From Nonomuraea cavernae (GTDB lineage Bacteria > Actinomycetota > Actinomycetes > Streptosporangiales > Streptosporangiaceae): a stretch of DNA of 64,000 nucleotides. Both the position numbers and the translations under genes were made by a program. The notes beneath the pieces were generated by a model, which saw only the letters and a list, made by a program, of their open reading frames with translations, did no database searches and was not told the DNA's origin. Shown one piece after another: positions 1 to 8,708 of the stretch. Numbering within the stretch: the first letter of the stretch is position 1; every line of letters begins with the position of its first letter. The stretch spans positions 510 through 64,509 of the forward strand of contig NZ_BMNH01000016.1 of assembly GCF_014646355.1 (NCBI RefSeq), given 5' to 3'.

Positions 1-488
1 CTGACCTGCACCACCAGCTTCACCTCGAACACATTATCGCCAAGCCCACGCCACCGGGATGGAAACCGAACCCCGGCGTGAGAAGAGGGCGGACGCGTCG
101 TCCGCGCGCTTCACGCGCATGTGATCTTCACCCCGAAGCGTCGATCGGCGGGGATGTTCACCGGCGAGATCCCGCGTCATCGCGAACATCATGATCGAGG
201 TGTGCGACAGTCTCGGAAAGGGGAGCCGACCCGAGTTCAACGGCGAGGAAGATCACCTGCACCCACTCGCGCACCACCTGCCCAAAGCCGCCCTCTCGAC
301 GCCGGTGAACAGCCGCAAAGGCGTGTCCGCCCGGCTCCTGCGCCATCCGGCACCTACCCGTAAGTATCCGCGGGACGCGCATTTCTGCTCACGGTCGTCA
401 TTCGACACCTCCCGCGGCGGCGCACCCCCATCGATCGTCAACGAGTACATCAGCAACCAGAAACCCCCGGGCTGAGCCGCTCCACTGC
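1..488. other. No recognisable gene
   Basis: I see no convincing gene in this stretch. Several short overlapping open frames exist on both strands, but none has recognisable domains or a good ribosome site. On the minus strand a frame is open from about 112 to the left edge and reads NVFEVKLVVQV near the edge. It could be the first residues of a gene that continues outside the window, starting at a GTG near 30, but it is too short to call. Confidence 0.4.
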
Positions 489-1427
489 CTACCGGTCACC
501 GCACCGCTCGGGCCTTGGCGGCCCTCCCGCGCTGTCGTTTCCTCCCGGGCGTAAACGCCGGGGGTTCCACGCCAGATCATGCTGAACGGCCGCGGCGAGC
601 CAGGGCCGGATGACCGGCAGCACGGCGGCGGCCTGCATGCCGGTCATGTGGTCCAGCCCGTCCAGCACCCGCACCTCCCAGCCGAGGGCTTCCAGCTCGG
701 CGCGCCGGCGGACGAGCGGGCCGCCGAGGTCCACGGTCACGCCGCCCCAGCGCTCGTCGTAGACGATCTGGTCGGCGGAGCCGGCGAAGCACAGGCGCGG
801 GCAGCGGACCGCCGGCTGCGCGGCCCGGTCGTCGAACCCGCGCAGCGCCTCGTACAGCGTGACGAACTGCTGCGTCTGGTCGGGTGTGGTCGCCACCTCG
901 ACGGTCGACCAGTCGGGCTCGCCGGCGGCCGTCTGGTCGCCGACGCTCGCGCCGGTCTTGGGGGCGGAGGACATCGCGTGGGCGGCCAGGGTGACGGCCA
1001 GCATCTCCGCGTACGGCCCGTCGAGCGGCGGGTAGCCGCCCATGACCAGGGCCGACAGCCGGTCGGTGCGGATCGCCAGCTGGAGGCCGCTGAGCGCCAG
1101 CCATGAGTAGCCGTAGTAGGCGAACCGGTCGGCCCCGGCGGCGTCGGCGACGGCGAGCAGGTCGGCGGCGATGTTGGCGGGGGTCAGCGTGTCGGGCTTG
1201 GGCGTGGCCAGGACGTGTTTCTCGTAGTCGAACGCGACGACCCGGAAGGCGTCGCGGAGCCCGTCGATGAGCGAGCGGCCGAGGGCGGGGTCGGCCCCCC
1301 ACCGGCGCATCTCGTCCGCCTGAGGCCCTTCGACCGGCCGGGGGTCGACCGGCAGCAGCAGGGCGGGGCCGTCGCCGTGCACCTCGATCTCGATGGTGGC
1401 GCCGTCGTGCAGCGTGGCCTTGGTCAT
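489..1427 (-). CDS. alpha/beta-fold hydrolase
   Basis: This is a 312-residue alpha/beta hydrolase-like enzyme, probably cytoplasmic, of unknown substrate. The nucleophile elbow is seen as YYGYSWLALSG (G-x-S-x-x), a candidate acid is in GSADQIVYDE, and the catalytic histidine is in GLDHMTGM near the C-terminus. The last 30 or so residues (arginine- and proline-rich) run past the usual end of the fold and may reflect loss of the original stop. I chose ATG at 1427, with a GGGTGA-like site just upstream; a TTG at 1439 is in frame. It diverges from the aldehyde dehydrogenase gene. A perfect palindrome at 1476-1490 lies in the shared intergenic region and suggests control by a TetR-type repressor that is not encoded here. 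Confidence 0.75.
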   Translation of the reverse strand: MTKATLHDGATIEIEVHGDGPALLLPVDPRPVEGPQADEMRRWGADPALGRSLIDGLRDAFRVVAFDYEKHVLATPKPDTLTPANIAADLLAVADAAGADRFAYYGYSWLALSGLQLAIRTDRLSALVMGGYPPLDGPYAEMLAVTLAAHAMSSAPKTGASVGDQTAAGEPDWSTVEVATTPDQTQQFVTLYEALRGFDDRAAQPAVRCPRLCFAGSADQIVYDERWGGVTVDLGGPLVRRRAELEALGWEVRVLDGLDHMTGMQAAAVLPVIRPWLAAAVQHDLAWNPRRLRPGGNDSAGGPPRPERCGDR

Positions 1428-1475
1428 GGGATCACCCAATTCCTTAGGACGTAAGGAGTTATCGGCGAAACAATA

Positions 1476-1490
1476 GCTTACACTGTAAGC
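1476..1490. promoter_or_regulatory. Palindromic operator GCTTAC-N3-GTAAGC
   Basis: Perfect 6-bp arms GCTTAC and GTAAGC flank ACT. The site lies 49 bases upstream of the hydrolase start and 140 upstream of the dehydrogenase start. TTACA-N-TGTAA palindromes are a common TetR-family operator form in actinomycetes. The regulator is inferred; none is encoded beside it. Confidence 0.5.
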
Positions 1491-1630
1491 AATTCAGGGC
1501 ACCGCCCGGAGCAGGGAGCCGGGAGCAGGCCGGCGCGCTCGGGCTCGACGATCGAGGCTGACATCGTGGCGTCTTGGGTATTTTGCGGCGAGATGATTGT
1601 CTGTCCGGAGTAACTACGAGGAGGACCCCG

Positions 1631-3166
1631 GTGACCCGTCAGATTGTCTCCGTCGTGGGTGGTAAGGACGTGCCCAGCGCCGGCGCCTACCAGTCCACCA
1701 ACCCCGCGCGCACCGGCCAGGTGGTCGCCGACGTCGGGCTGGCCGACGCCGGCGCCTTCGCCGACGCCTGCCGTACGGCCAAGGAGGCGCAGCGGGAGTG
1801 GGCCAAGGTGCCGCCGCCGGTCCGCGGGCGGGTGATCGCGTCGATCGGCCGGCTGGTCGAGGCCAACGCCGAGAGCCTGGCCAAGCTGGTCACCGAGGAG
1901 ATCGGCAAGCCGTACGCCGAGGCGCTGGGCGAGGTGCGGGAGATCGTCGACACGTGCGACTTCTTCCTCGGCGAGGGGCGCCGCCTCTATGGGCAGACGG
2001 TGCCGTCGGAGATGCCGGACAAGAACCTGTTCACCTTCCGCACCCCGGTGGGGGTCGCCGCGGTCATCACGGCGGGCAACTTCCCGGTCGCGGTGCCGTC
2101 CTGGTATCTCGTACCGGCACTGCTGTGCGGCAACGCCGTGGTGTGGAAGCCGGCCGAGTACGCCGCCGCCTCCGCCCACGCCATGTACCAGTTGTTCGTG
2201 GCGGCCGGGCTGCCCGACGGGGTGCTCAACATCGTGTTCGCCGACGGCGACCAGACGTTCGAGGGGCTGGAGCGGGCGCTCGGCGAGGGCACGGTGCACA
2301 AGGTCGGGTTCACCGGGTCGAGCGAGGTGGGCCGGCGCGTCGGCGAGCTGACCGGGCGTCACCTGCAGTCGGCCTGCCTGGAGCTGGGCGGCAAGAACCC
2401 GATGGTGATCATGCCTGACGCCGACCTCGACCTCGCCGTCGAGGGGGCGCTGTTCGCCGGCTTCGGCACCGCCGGCCAGCGCTGCACCAGCCTCGGCACG
2501 GTCATCGCGCACGAGAGCGTGCACGCGGAGTTCGTCGAGCGGTTCGCCCGCGCCGTGCGCGAGGCCAGGATCGGCGACCCCACGCAGGACGTGCTGGCCG
2601 GGCCGCTGCTCGACCAGAAGTTCGCCGACCGCTACGAGGAGTACCTGACCTGGATCCAGCCCCACCACCGGGTCGTGCCGGGAGAGGTCGGCAGGATCAC
2701 GCCCGACAACCCGCGCGGCGACTTCACCGGCGACGGGGGGCTCTACTACCACCCGGTCGTGGTCGACGGCGTGCGGGCCACCGACCGGCTGTTCCTGGAG
2801 GAGACGTTCGGGCCGATCGTCGGCGTGACCGGCTTCCAGACCTTCGACGAGGCCGTCGAGCTGGCCAACCTCCCCGGCTACGGGCTCTCCAGCTCCATCT
2901 ACACGACCGACCCCAAACACGCCTTCCGCTTCCGCGAGGGCGTCTCGGCCGGGATGGTCAGCGTCAACAACTCCACCTCCGGGGCCGAGGCGCACCTGCC
3001 GTTCGGCGGCAACGGCAAGTCGGGCAACGGCAGCCGGCAGTCGGGTATGTGGGTGCTCGACCAGTTCACCCGCTGGCAGGCGATGAACTGGGATCATTCA
3101 GGCCGGCTCCAGAAGGCCCAGATGGACGTGGTGGACATCACCCCGGACCTGGATTTCCGGCTCTAG
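1631..3166 (+). CDS. NAD(P)+-dependent aldehyde dehydrogenase
   Basis: This is a 511-residue aldehyde dehydrogenase superfamily member that should oxidise an aldehyde to its acid. Visible landmarks are the oxyanion asparagine near 150 (ITAGNFPVAVPSW), the cofactor lysine near 173 (VWKPAE), the Rossmann turn FTGS near 227, the general base Glu near 251 (LELGGKNP) and the nucleophile Cys near 285 (GQRCTS). ETFGPIVGV follows towards the C-terminus. The GTG at 1631 is chosen because GAGGAGGA sits 5-6 bases upstream; a longer frame from 1574 lacks such a site. The CehA/McbA-type gene follows 110 bases downstream in the same direction and may be co-transcribed. The substrate is unknown; semialdehydes of amino-acid or sugar catabolism are possible. 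Confidence 0.9.
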   Translation: MTRQIVSVVGGKDVPSAGAYQSTNPARTGQVVADVGLADAGAFADACRTAKEAQREWAKVPPPVRGRVIASIGRLVEANAESLAKLVTEEIGKPYAEALGEVREIVDTCDFFLGEGRRLYGQTVPSEMPDKNLFTFRTPVGVAAVITAGNFPVAVPSWYLVPALLCGNAVVWKPAEYAAASAHAMYQLFVAAGLPDGVLNIVFADGDQTFEGLERALGEGTVHKVGFTGSSEVGRRVGELTGRHLQSACLELGGKNPMVIMPDADLDLAVEGALFAGFGTAGQRCTSLGTVIAHESVHAEFVERFARAVREARIGDPTQDVLAGPLLDQKFADRYEEYLTWIQPHHRVVPGEVGRITPDNPRGDFTGDGGLYYHPVVVDGVRATDRLFLEETFGPIVGVTGFQTFDEAVELANLPGYGLSSSIYTTDPKHAFRFREGVSAGMVSVNNSTSGAEAHLPFGGNGKSGNGSRQSGMWVLDQFTRWQAMNWDHSGRLQKAQMDVVDITPDLDFRL

Positions 3167-3276
3167 ATCTTTTCCACCCAGGAGGGAAGAAAGCCACACC
3201 GCCCGAAAACATGGGTCTTCCCGGAGAGTGACGACCGTGTCACGATGAGGCGCCTTTCGATTACGGGGAGAAGCCA

Positions 3277-4575
3277 ATGCGTGACAATCTGGAGTTACTC
3301 ACCACGACTCGGACGCTCCGGCTGCGGGCCGGCTTCCCCTGCCGCTGGAGCGTCTGGAGCGCCGACGGACAGGGATACTTCCCGCGCGACACCTCTCCGG
3401 CGCGCGATCACGACGGCCTGCCCTACTTCCATGGCGATGACATCGTCCTCGACGTGCCCGCCGAACCGCTGCGGGTCAGGGCGGCCAGGGGCATGGAGTA
3501 CGGTCACGCCGAGACCACGCTCGTGCCCGGCGACGGGGAGACGCTCGTCGAGCTGGCTCCCCAGCGCATCTACGACGCCGCCGCGCACGGCTGGTACGGC
3601 GGCGACCTGCACGTACACCTCAACCGGCCGTCCCCGTGGGTCGCCGCCTCACAGCTGGGCGAAGACCTGCACGTCGTCAACCTGCTGCCCGGCGACGGCG
3701 AGGCGGCCGGACAGTGGCAGGGCCGCGACCTGCCCTGGTCCGACGACACGCACGTGGCCCGGGTCGGTCTGGCCCACCAGGCGCTGGGCCTCGACGGAGG
3801 TTCGCCGCCCGGCCGCGCGCTCCGCGACAAGCAACTGCTCATCGGCTACGCCAACGCCTTCCGCGGGCCGGTGGAGACACCTGAGCAGCTCGTCGGCGCC
3901 GGCGACCCGGGGTTCGACGCGCGCCTGTCGGTGGTCGACGCGGCCCTCGGACTGGTCGACAGCTTCTCCTCCGCGATCGGCTCGGCGCGCGCCTACCGGC
4001 GGCTGATCGGCGCGGGCAACCGGATCGCCGCCGTCGCCGGCACCGCTCACCGGCTCGGCCCCATCGGCCGCGAACGCACCTACGCCCAGGTGGCCGGCCC
4101 GCTGACCGCCGAGTCCTACGCCGACGCGGTGCGCCGGGGCCGCACGTTCGCGACGACCGGCCCGTTCCTGGAGCTGTCGGTCGACGGACAGGGGCCGGGC
4201 ACCACGATCGACCTGACTCCCGGCGACCGGGTTCGGGCCTGCGCCCGGGTGATCGGCCCCCGGGTGGAGACGGTGCGGCTGCTCACCGCCGACGGCGAGC
4301 TGGCCTCGGGCGGGCCCGGTGAGCTCAGCGCCGGCCTGACGGTCGTCTGGCCGACGTACGTGGTGGCGGTCGCCGAGGTAGGCGGGCAGGTGCTCGCGCA
4401 CACCAGCCCGGTCTACCTCGACGTCCAGCACCGGCGGGTGGCCAGGGAGGAGGACGTCACGTTCTGCCTGCGCTGGCTGGAGCTGCTGGAGGAGCTGTTC
4501 AAGGACCGGGCCGGCGCCGGCTACCTGGCGGTGATGGACGAGGCCCGCCGCGTCTACCGGGCACGGCTGGCCTGA
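3277..4575 (+). CDS. CehA/McbA-type metallohydrolase (PHP-like fold)
   Basis: This 432-residue protein resembles the CehA/McbA family of metal-dependent hydrolases, named for carbaryl hydrolases. The PHP-like metal motif is WYGGDLHVHLNRP at about residues 108-120. The family-typical tail ADAVRRGRTFATTGPFLEL with a following VDG lies near 285-305. The N-terminal part reads as a beta-sandwich-like leader, and there is no signal peptide. The ATG has GGGGAG about 7 bases upstream. It lies directly downstream of the aldehyde dehydrogenase, so the two may act on one degradation route, but the substrate cannot be inferred. It converges on glnII across a strong shared hairpin. Confidence 0.75.
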   Translation: MRDNLELLTTTRTLRLRAGFPCRWSVWSADGQGYFPRDTSPARDHDGLPYFHGDDIVLDVPAEPLRVRAARGMEYGHAETTLVPGDGETLVELAPQRIYDAAAHGWYGGDLHVHLNRPSPWVAASQLGEDLHVVNLLPGDGEAAGQWQGRDLPWSDDTHVARVGLAHQALGLDGGSPPGRALRDKQLLIGYANAFRGPVETPEQLVGAGDPGFDARLSVVDAALGLVDSFSSAIGSARAYRRLIGAGNRIAAVAGTAHRLGPIGRERTYAQVAGPLTAESYADAVRRGRTFATTGPFLELSVDGQGPGTTIDLTPGDRVRACARVIGPRVETVRLLTADGELASGGPGELSAGLTVVWPTYVVAVAEVGGQVLAHTSPVYLDVQHRRVAREEDVTFCLRWLELLEELFKDRAGAGYLAVMDEARRVYRARLA

Positions 4576-4582
4576 CCGGGAA

Positions 4583-4624
4583 GGAGGAACGCGGGCCCCG
4601 CATCGGGGGTGCCCGCGTTCCTCC
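4583..4624. terminator. Bidirectional hairpin terminator
   Basis: Perfect 14-bp arms (GGAGGAACGCGGGC and its complement) flank a 14-base loop that itself can pair CCC with GGG. It sits between the convergent metallohydrolase (stop at 4575) and glnII (stop at 4643), so it probably ends both transcripts. Confidence 0.8.
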
Positions 4625-4642
4625 TGTCCGGTCCTTTTCGGG

Positions 4643-5662
4643 TCAGACCTGGCCGGCCTTCTCCAGGGCGGCGCAGCAGGTGTTGACCAGCAGGCGGGTG
4701 ACCACGTACGGGTCGACGTTGGCGTTGGGGCGACGGTCCTCGATGTAGCCCTTCTTCTCCACCTCGACCTGCCACGGGATGCGGACGGAGGCGCCGCGGT
4801 CGGACACACCGTAGGAGTACTTGTTCCACGGGGCGGTCTCGTGGGCGCCGGTCAGCCGGCTCTCGATGCCGACACCGTACTGAGAGACGTGCTCCATGGG
4901 CTTGTCACCCTCGCCGAGCGCCTCGCACGCGGTGATGATGGCGTCGTAGCCCTCGCGCATGGCCTTGGTCGAGAAGTTGGTGTGCGCGCCGGCGCCGTTC
5001 CAGTCGCCACGGGCGGGCTTGGCGTCGAGCGTGGCCTCCACGCCGAACTCCTCGGCGGTCCGGTAGAGCAGCCAGCGGGCGATCCACATGTGGTCGGCGA
5101 CCTCCAGCGGACCGGCCGGGCCGATCTGGAACTCCCACTGGCCCGGCATGACCTCGGCGTTGATGCCGGAGACCGCCAGACCGGCGGCGAGGCAGCGGTC
5201 GAGGTGCAGCTCGACGATCTCGCGGCCGAAGATGGCGTCCGCGCCCACGCCGCAGTAGTAGGGGCCCTGCGGGGCGGGGAAGCCGCCGTCGGGGAAGCCG
5301 AGCGGGCGGCTGCCCTTGAAGAAGGTGTATTCCTGCTCGATGCCGAACCACGACTCCTGGTCGGCGAACTGCTCGGCGACTCCGCGCAGGGAGGCACGGG
5401 TGTTGCTCGCGTGCGGCGCGCCGTCGATCTCCTCAACCTCACAGAGGACGAGCAGGCTCGCACCGCCGCGGATCGGGTCAGGGCAGGTGAAAACCGGGCG
5501 GAGCACTCGGTCCGACGCGTGGCCCTCGGCCTGGTTGGTGCTGGATCCGTCGAAACCCCAGACCGGCGGCTCGGCCCCATCGGCCAGGATCCTCGTCTTC
5601 GAGCGCAGCAGTGCGGTGGGCTCGGTGCCGTCGATCCAGATGTACTCAGCCTTGTAGCTCAC
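4643..5662 (-). CDS. glnII: glutamine synthetase type II
   Basis: This 339-residue enzyme condenses ammonium and glutamate to glutamine with ATP. It is the short, eukaryote-type GSII found in actinomycetes and rhizobia rather than the roughly 470-residue GSI. Typical sequence is seen throughout: KAEYIWIDGTEPT at the N-terminus, WGFDGSST near 35-42, the metal-binding GIEQEYTFF near 107-115, GPYYCGVG near 133-140, and NGAGAHTNFSTKAMR. The start is taken as GTG 5662 because GSII proteins begin this way and AAAGGA lies 9 bases upstream; the longer frame to 5695 adds residues not usual in the family. It diverges from a small carboxymuconolactone decarboxylase-like gene. GSII genes are usually under GlnR nitrogen control in actinomycetes. 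Confidence 0.95.
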   Translation of the reverse strand: MSYKAEYIWIDGTEPTALLRSKTRILADGAEPPVWGFDGSSTNQAEGHASDRVLRPVFTCPDPIRGGASLLVLCEVEEIDGAPHASNTRASLRGVAEQFADQESWFGIEQEYTFFKGSRPLGFPDGGFPAPQGPYYCGVGADAIFGREIVELHLDRCLAAGLAVSGINAEVMPGQWEFQIGPAGPLEVADHMWIARWLLYRTAEEFGVEATLDAKPARGDWNGAGAHTNFSTKAMREGYDAIITACEALGEGDKPMEHVSQYGVGIESRLTGAHETAPWNKYSYGVSDRGASVRIPWQVEVEKKGYIEDRRPNANVDPYVVTRLLVNTCCAALEKAGQV

Positions 5663-5718
5663 AACCGGGGTCCTTTCGGGATTTCTCTCAGCCACGCCGA
5701 GTCTTCTGGATGGCCGTT

Positions 5719-5756
5719 TCCCGGTTTTTGCCCATATGTGAACATTGTGTTAATCG
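5719..5756 (-). promoter_or_regulatory. Candidate GlnR-type nitrogen control region of glnII
   Basis: Upstream of glnII, read on the minus strand, TTAAC is followed after six bases by TTCAC. An A-rich GCAAAAACC stretch comes shortly after. This loosely resembles paired GlnR half-boxes (gTnAC-n6-GaAAC), and the region is locally AT-rich as expected for a promoter. The match is partial. Confidence 0.3.
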
Positions 5757-5849
5757 CCTGACCCGGCGTACAACGTTCGCGCAACCCCCATTGGCTCAAC
5801 CCGGGAAGTAGCGAAAGATGTGAGCATCCCCCACAACCCGGAGCGTGCC

Positions 5850-6167
5850 ATGACCGAACCTCCGCTGGAGACCGTGGACTCCTTCGGGTTGACGACCGAA
5901 CACCGGTTCGCCGACGTGTGGTCCCGCGACGTGCTCTCCGTCAAGGAACGCCGTCTCCTCCTGCTGGGCCTGCTCGTCGGCCAGGGGATGGACGACGGCG
6001 TGGGGATCCAGCTCGACGCCGGCCTGCGCACCGGCGCGCTCACCGAGAGCGAGTTGCGCGAGGTCGTGGTCTTCCTGACCCACTACGCCGGCTGGGCCCG
6101 GGGAGCCCGGCTGAACTCCCAGGTGGAGGAGCTGATCACGACCGTCAGGACGGCCCCATCCGATTGA
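5850..6167 (+). CDS. carboxymuconolactone decarboxylase-like protein
   Basis: This 105-residue protein has the all-helical look of the carboxymuconolactone decarboxylase/AhpD-like family. Key stretches are FADVWSRDVLSVKERRLLLL, a central GMDDGVGIQLDAGLRTG, and the C-terminal helix ELREVVVFLTHYAGWARG. No CxxC redox pair is present, so it is more like the decarboxylase branch than the AhpD peroxidase branch. The ATG at 5850 has CCGGAG about 7 bases upstream; an in-frame GTG at 5820 would add ten residues. It stands alone between divergent glnII and the convergent propeller gene, so its substrate is open. Confidence 0.75.
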   Translation: MTEPPLETVDSFGLTTEHRFADVWSRDVLSVKERRLLLLGLLVGQGMDDGVGIQLDAGLRTGALTESELREVVVFLTHYAGWARGARLNSQVEELITTVRTAPSD

Positions 6168-6292
6168 CGCGCCCTCCAGACTGACCTCGTGGATCTCGGT
6201 CCGCGTGTTCCAGGGGGCGTTCGGCGCATGACTCCCGTGCGTCCATGCCGGCGGCCGCGCCGTTTCCGGGGCGCGACCACCGGCCCCGGGCG

Positions 6293-7441
6293 TCAGAGCG
6301 TCAGGATGCCGAGCTTGTCGATGTAGTCCTCGGTGAACCAGATCTTGTCATCGGGCCCGGTGGTGATGTGGAACGGCCCGGAGAACGCGTCTGGGAGCGC
6401 GTACTCGGTGATGATCCCGGAGGTGGAGACGGTGGCGACCTTCCCGGTCACCTGTTCCACGAACCAGAGGTCGTCGTCCGGGCCCACGGTGATGCCCCAG
6501 GGGAAGGCGTTCGCGTTGCTGAGTGGGTACTCGGTGAAGACGCCCGACGTGGTGACCTTGCCGACGGCCCCGTTGCCGTCGGTGTACCACAGGTTGCCGT
6601 CCGGGCCCGAGGTGATGCCGATGGGCATCGAGCCCGTCGTCGGGGAGTTGTACTCGGTGAAGACGCCCGACGTGGTGACGCGCGTGATGCCGCCCCCGAG
6701 CGCCTGGGCGAACCACAGGGCGCCGTCCGGGCCCGTGGTGATCTCCATCGGATAGACGGTGGACGTGGGCAGGGCGTACTCGGTGAACGTCCCCGAGGTG
6801 GTGATCCTCCCGATCTTGTTACCGTCCGACTCAGTGAACCACAGCGCTCCGTCGGGGCCGGCGGTGATCCCCCAGGGATAGGAGGCGGCGGTCGGGATCG
6901 TGTACTCGGTGATCGTGCCGGATGTGGTGATGCGCCCGATCCGGTTGCCGATCGACTCGGTGAACCACAGCGCTCCGTCCGGGCCGACGGCCAGGCCCGT
7001 GGGCATGGACTCCTCGTTGGGCAGCGAGAACTCGGTGAACAGGCCGCCTGTGGTGACGCGGCCGATCTTGTTGCCGTAGGCCTCGGTGAACCACACGTTG
7101 CCGTCGGGTCCGGTGACGATGCCGACGGGCGTCGCGGGGCTGGTCGGGATGGTCAGCTCGCTGAGCGTGGGCGTCCGTGCGGCCGCCACCCGGAGCGGGA
7201 CCCGGTGGTCCCTGCCGCGCGGGTTGTGGCACCGGATGTGCCGGTGGCGCCGCTGCTGCTTGAGCTTCCGGCACAACCTCACCCAGGGGGGCGTGACCGA
7301 CGAGGGGAGCGACGAGGCCACGGCCTGCGGCGCCGGCTCCGGGGTGGGCTCCGGAGCCGACGCCGACACGGGCAGGCCCGCCGCGAGCACCACGGCGATC
7401 GCCGTGAGCGGGTAAACCAGGAATCGAGAGCGGTGACTCAT
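6293..7441 (-). CDS. secreted virginiamycin B lyase-like beta-propeller
   Basis: This 382-residue protein has an N-terminal signal peptide (hydrophobic core VYPLTAIAVVLAAGLPVSASA) and a Pro-rich and Arg/His-rich stretch to about residue 100. Seven or so repeats of about 42 residues follow, each like GPDGALWFTESxGNxIGRIT with TEY and IPT blades. This is the Vgb (streptogramin B lyase) propeller family. True lyases linearise the cyclic antibiotic, but many family members are uncharacterised secreted proteins, so resistance should not be assumed. The ATG at 7441 has GAAGGA 6 bases upstream; longer frames to 7702 are unlikely because the signal peptide begins here. It precedes no obvious partner. 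Confidence 0.8.
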   Translation of the reverse strand: MSHRSRFLVYPLTAIAVVLAAGLPVSASAPEPTPEPAPQAVASSLPSSVTPPWVRLCRKLKQQRRHRHIRCHNPRGRDHRVPLRVAAARTPTLSELTIPTSPATPVGIVTGPDGNVWFTEAYGNKIGRVTTGGLFTEFSLPNEESMPTGLAVGPDGALWFTESIGNRIGRITTSGTITEYTIPTAASYPWGITAGPDGALWFTESDGNKIGRITTSGTFTEYALPTSTVYPMEITTGPDGALWFAQALGGGITRVTTSGVFTEYNSPTTGSMPIGITSGPDGNLWYTDGNGAVGKVTTSGVFTEYPLSNANAFPWGITVGPDDDLWFVEQVTGKVATVSTSGIITEYALPDAFSGPFHITTGPDDKIWFTEDYIDKLGILTL

Positions 7442-7779
7442 GACATCCTTCCACGAGAAAGAACGCGGGTTGCGGCTGGGTGGTTCGAGCCGTTTCACGG
7501 AATCACCATCGGACAGCTGTGCGGAAAATCCGGATATGCGCCCTCGAATTTCACACAGAGCCCGGTCCTGAGTTTTCGCGGCGGCCCGGCCCAGCCGTCC
7601 AAATATCTCGCGCCGCGGTCGCTCGTCCCGAGGGCCTGACTTCGTGGTGCGTAACGACTCCGCCAATTCCCGGGCCACTGCCGGTACCGATGGAAAATCC
7701 ACAAAGGCCCCGCGTTTCGGGCATTTCCGGAAACGTCGCCGGCGGCACTGACGGCACGGAGGCAGCGGACAGGCGGCGG
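7442..7779. other. Gene-free stretch
   Basis: This lies between the start of the propeller gene and the stop of the first WxL-like gene, both read leftwards. It must hold the propeller promoter. I see no RNA gene, repeat or convincing open frame here. Confidence 0.5.
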
Positions 7780-8322
7780 TCAGGCGACCGAGTGGGTGAT
7801 GACGCCCGTGTAGGAGCCGGTGACCGCCGAGGACGGGATCGTGATGACGAGCGTCGGCCGCCAGCTCGTGGTGGAGGTGCCCTGCGGCTTGCTCGCCCGG
7901 AACGCCGTCCTCGACACCGACAGGGACACCTGCTGCGCGGCCGTGAGCTGCCCGGGAAGACGGGTGCCGCCGCCGGTCTGCGCGGTGGTCGGGCCGGACC
8001 AGTAGGAGACGTTGTTCCTGGAGATGGTCTGCGGCCCGGTGCCACTGCCCGTGGTGAAGTTCGTGGACGCGACGGTCGCCGTCCAGTTGCGGTTGCCCGG
8101 CCGGGCGTCGACCACGGTCACCGTGCCCATGTTGCCGTTGAAGACGGTGCCCGGGACGCGGGCGCCGAACAGGACCAGGGCGGGAACGCTGATCGTCAGC
8201 GCTTGGCCGGGGGACGTGGCCGGCACGGTCGATCCGGCTCGCGGGGCGGACGCGTGAACGGGGTGCGCACCCAGCGCGGCCACCAGGACCGTCGACGCGA
8301 TCAGCGACGGGGTGGTTCGCAC
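7780..8322 (-). CDS. secreted WxL-like surface protein
   Basis: This 180-residue secreted protein has a signal peptide ending near ASA. It aligns by eye with the product of the divergent gene at 8709: both have TVTVxDxR, then WTATV followed by a FTTG strand, SYWSGP or FYWSGP, and the same C-terminus YTGxxxHSVA. The layout matches WxL domains of Firmicutes, which bind cell-wall peptidoglycan, but the W-x-L tripeptides are altered (WTA; the last strand has none). The GTG at 8322 is chosen because GAGGAG lies 4-5 bases upstream and the signal peptide begins there; a TTG at 8364 is in frame. It diverges from the two-gene WxL/DUF916-like operon. Confidence 0.65.
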   Translation of the reverse strand: MRTTPSLIASTVLVAALGAHPVHASAPRAGSTVPATSPGQALTISVPALVLFGARVPGTVFNGNMGTVTVVDARPGNRNWTATVASTNFTTGSGTGPQTISRNNVSYWSGPTTAQTGGGTRLPGQLTAAQQVSLSVSRTAFRASKPQGTSTTSWRPTLVITIPSSAVTGSYTGVITHSVA

Positions 8323-8708
8323 CGCTCTCCTCAATGACGCCCCTCGGAACCTCTCCAGAATCAACGCGTTTCCCTCAATGGCACGAGTGAAAGCCGATGG
8401 CAGCTTAGAGGCGGTCGCGGATGCGGCCTTCTCGAATCTCCTCCATGGAAAGTAAATTCACCGGCAAGCCGGAAAGTAATGGTTCACCGACACGGTGGGA
8501 TGAGACGCTGATCGCATCACCCTCGACACAATACGGCGAAAGCCGGACATAAGGCTGGTGGGCCACCATCGCGCGCGCTCGCCTGATTGCCAAGGAGCAC
8601 CAGATCATGACAAAGGAGTTGTCAGATGCGGGAGGTCACGGTTTCCGATCAGCACCACAGGAGCAGGATGTGATCACATACGGGCGGCCATGACCAGGCC
8701 GGAGCTCA
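8323..8708. promoter_or_regulatory. Divergent intergenic region of the WxL-like locus
   Basis: These roughly 390 bases separate the two divergent WxL-like genes and should hold both promoters. A 67-codon minus-strand frame (8405-8608) has no recognisable features and is probably not a gene. I see no clear operator. Confidence 0.4.

Noticed and set aside
1..112. Start of a gene running off the left edge on the minus strand
   Set aside because: NVFEVKLVVQV looks protein-like, but only about ten residues are visible and there is no clear ribosome site.
6293..7441. Antibiotic resistance call for the streptogramin-lyase-like protein
   Set aside because: Many Vgb-like propellers are not lyases; the signal peptide and lack of resistance context make the specific call unsafe.
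8405..8608. 67-codon minus-strand frame in the WxL intergenic region
   Set aside because: No domain, signal or ribosome site, and it sits where both divergent promoters should be.
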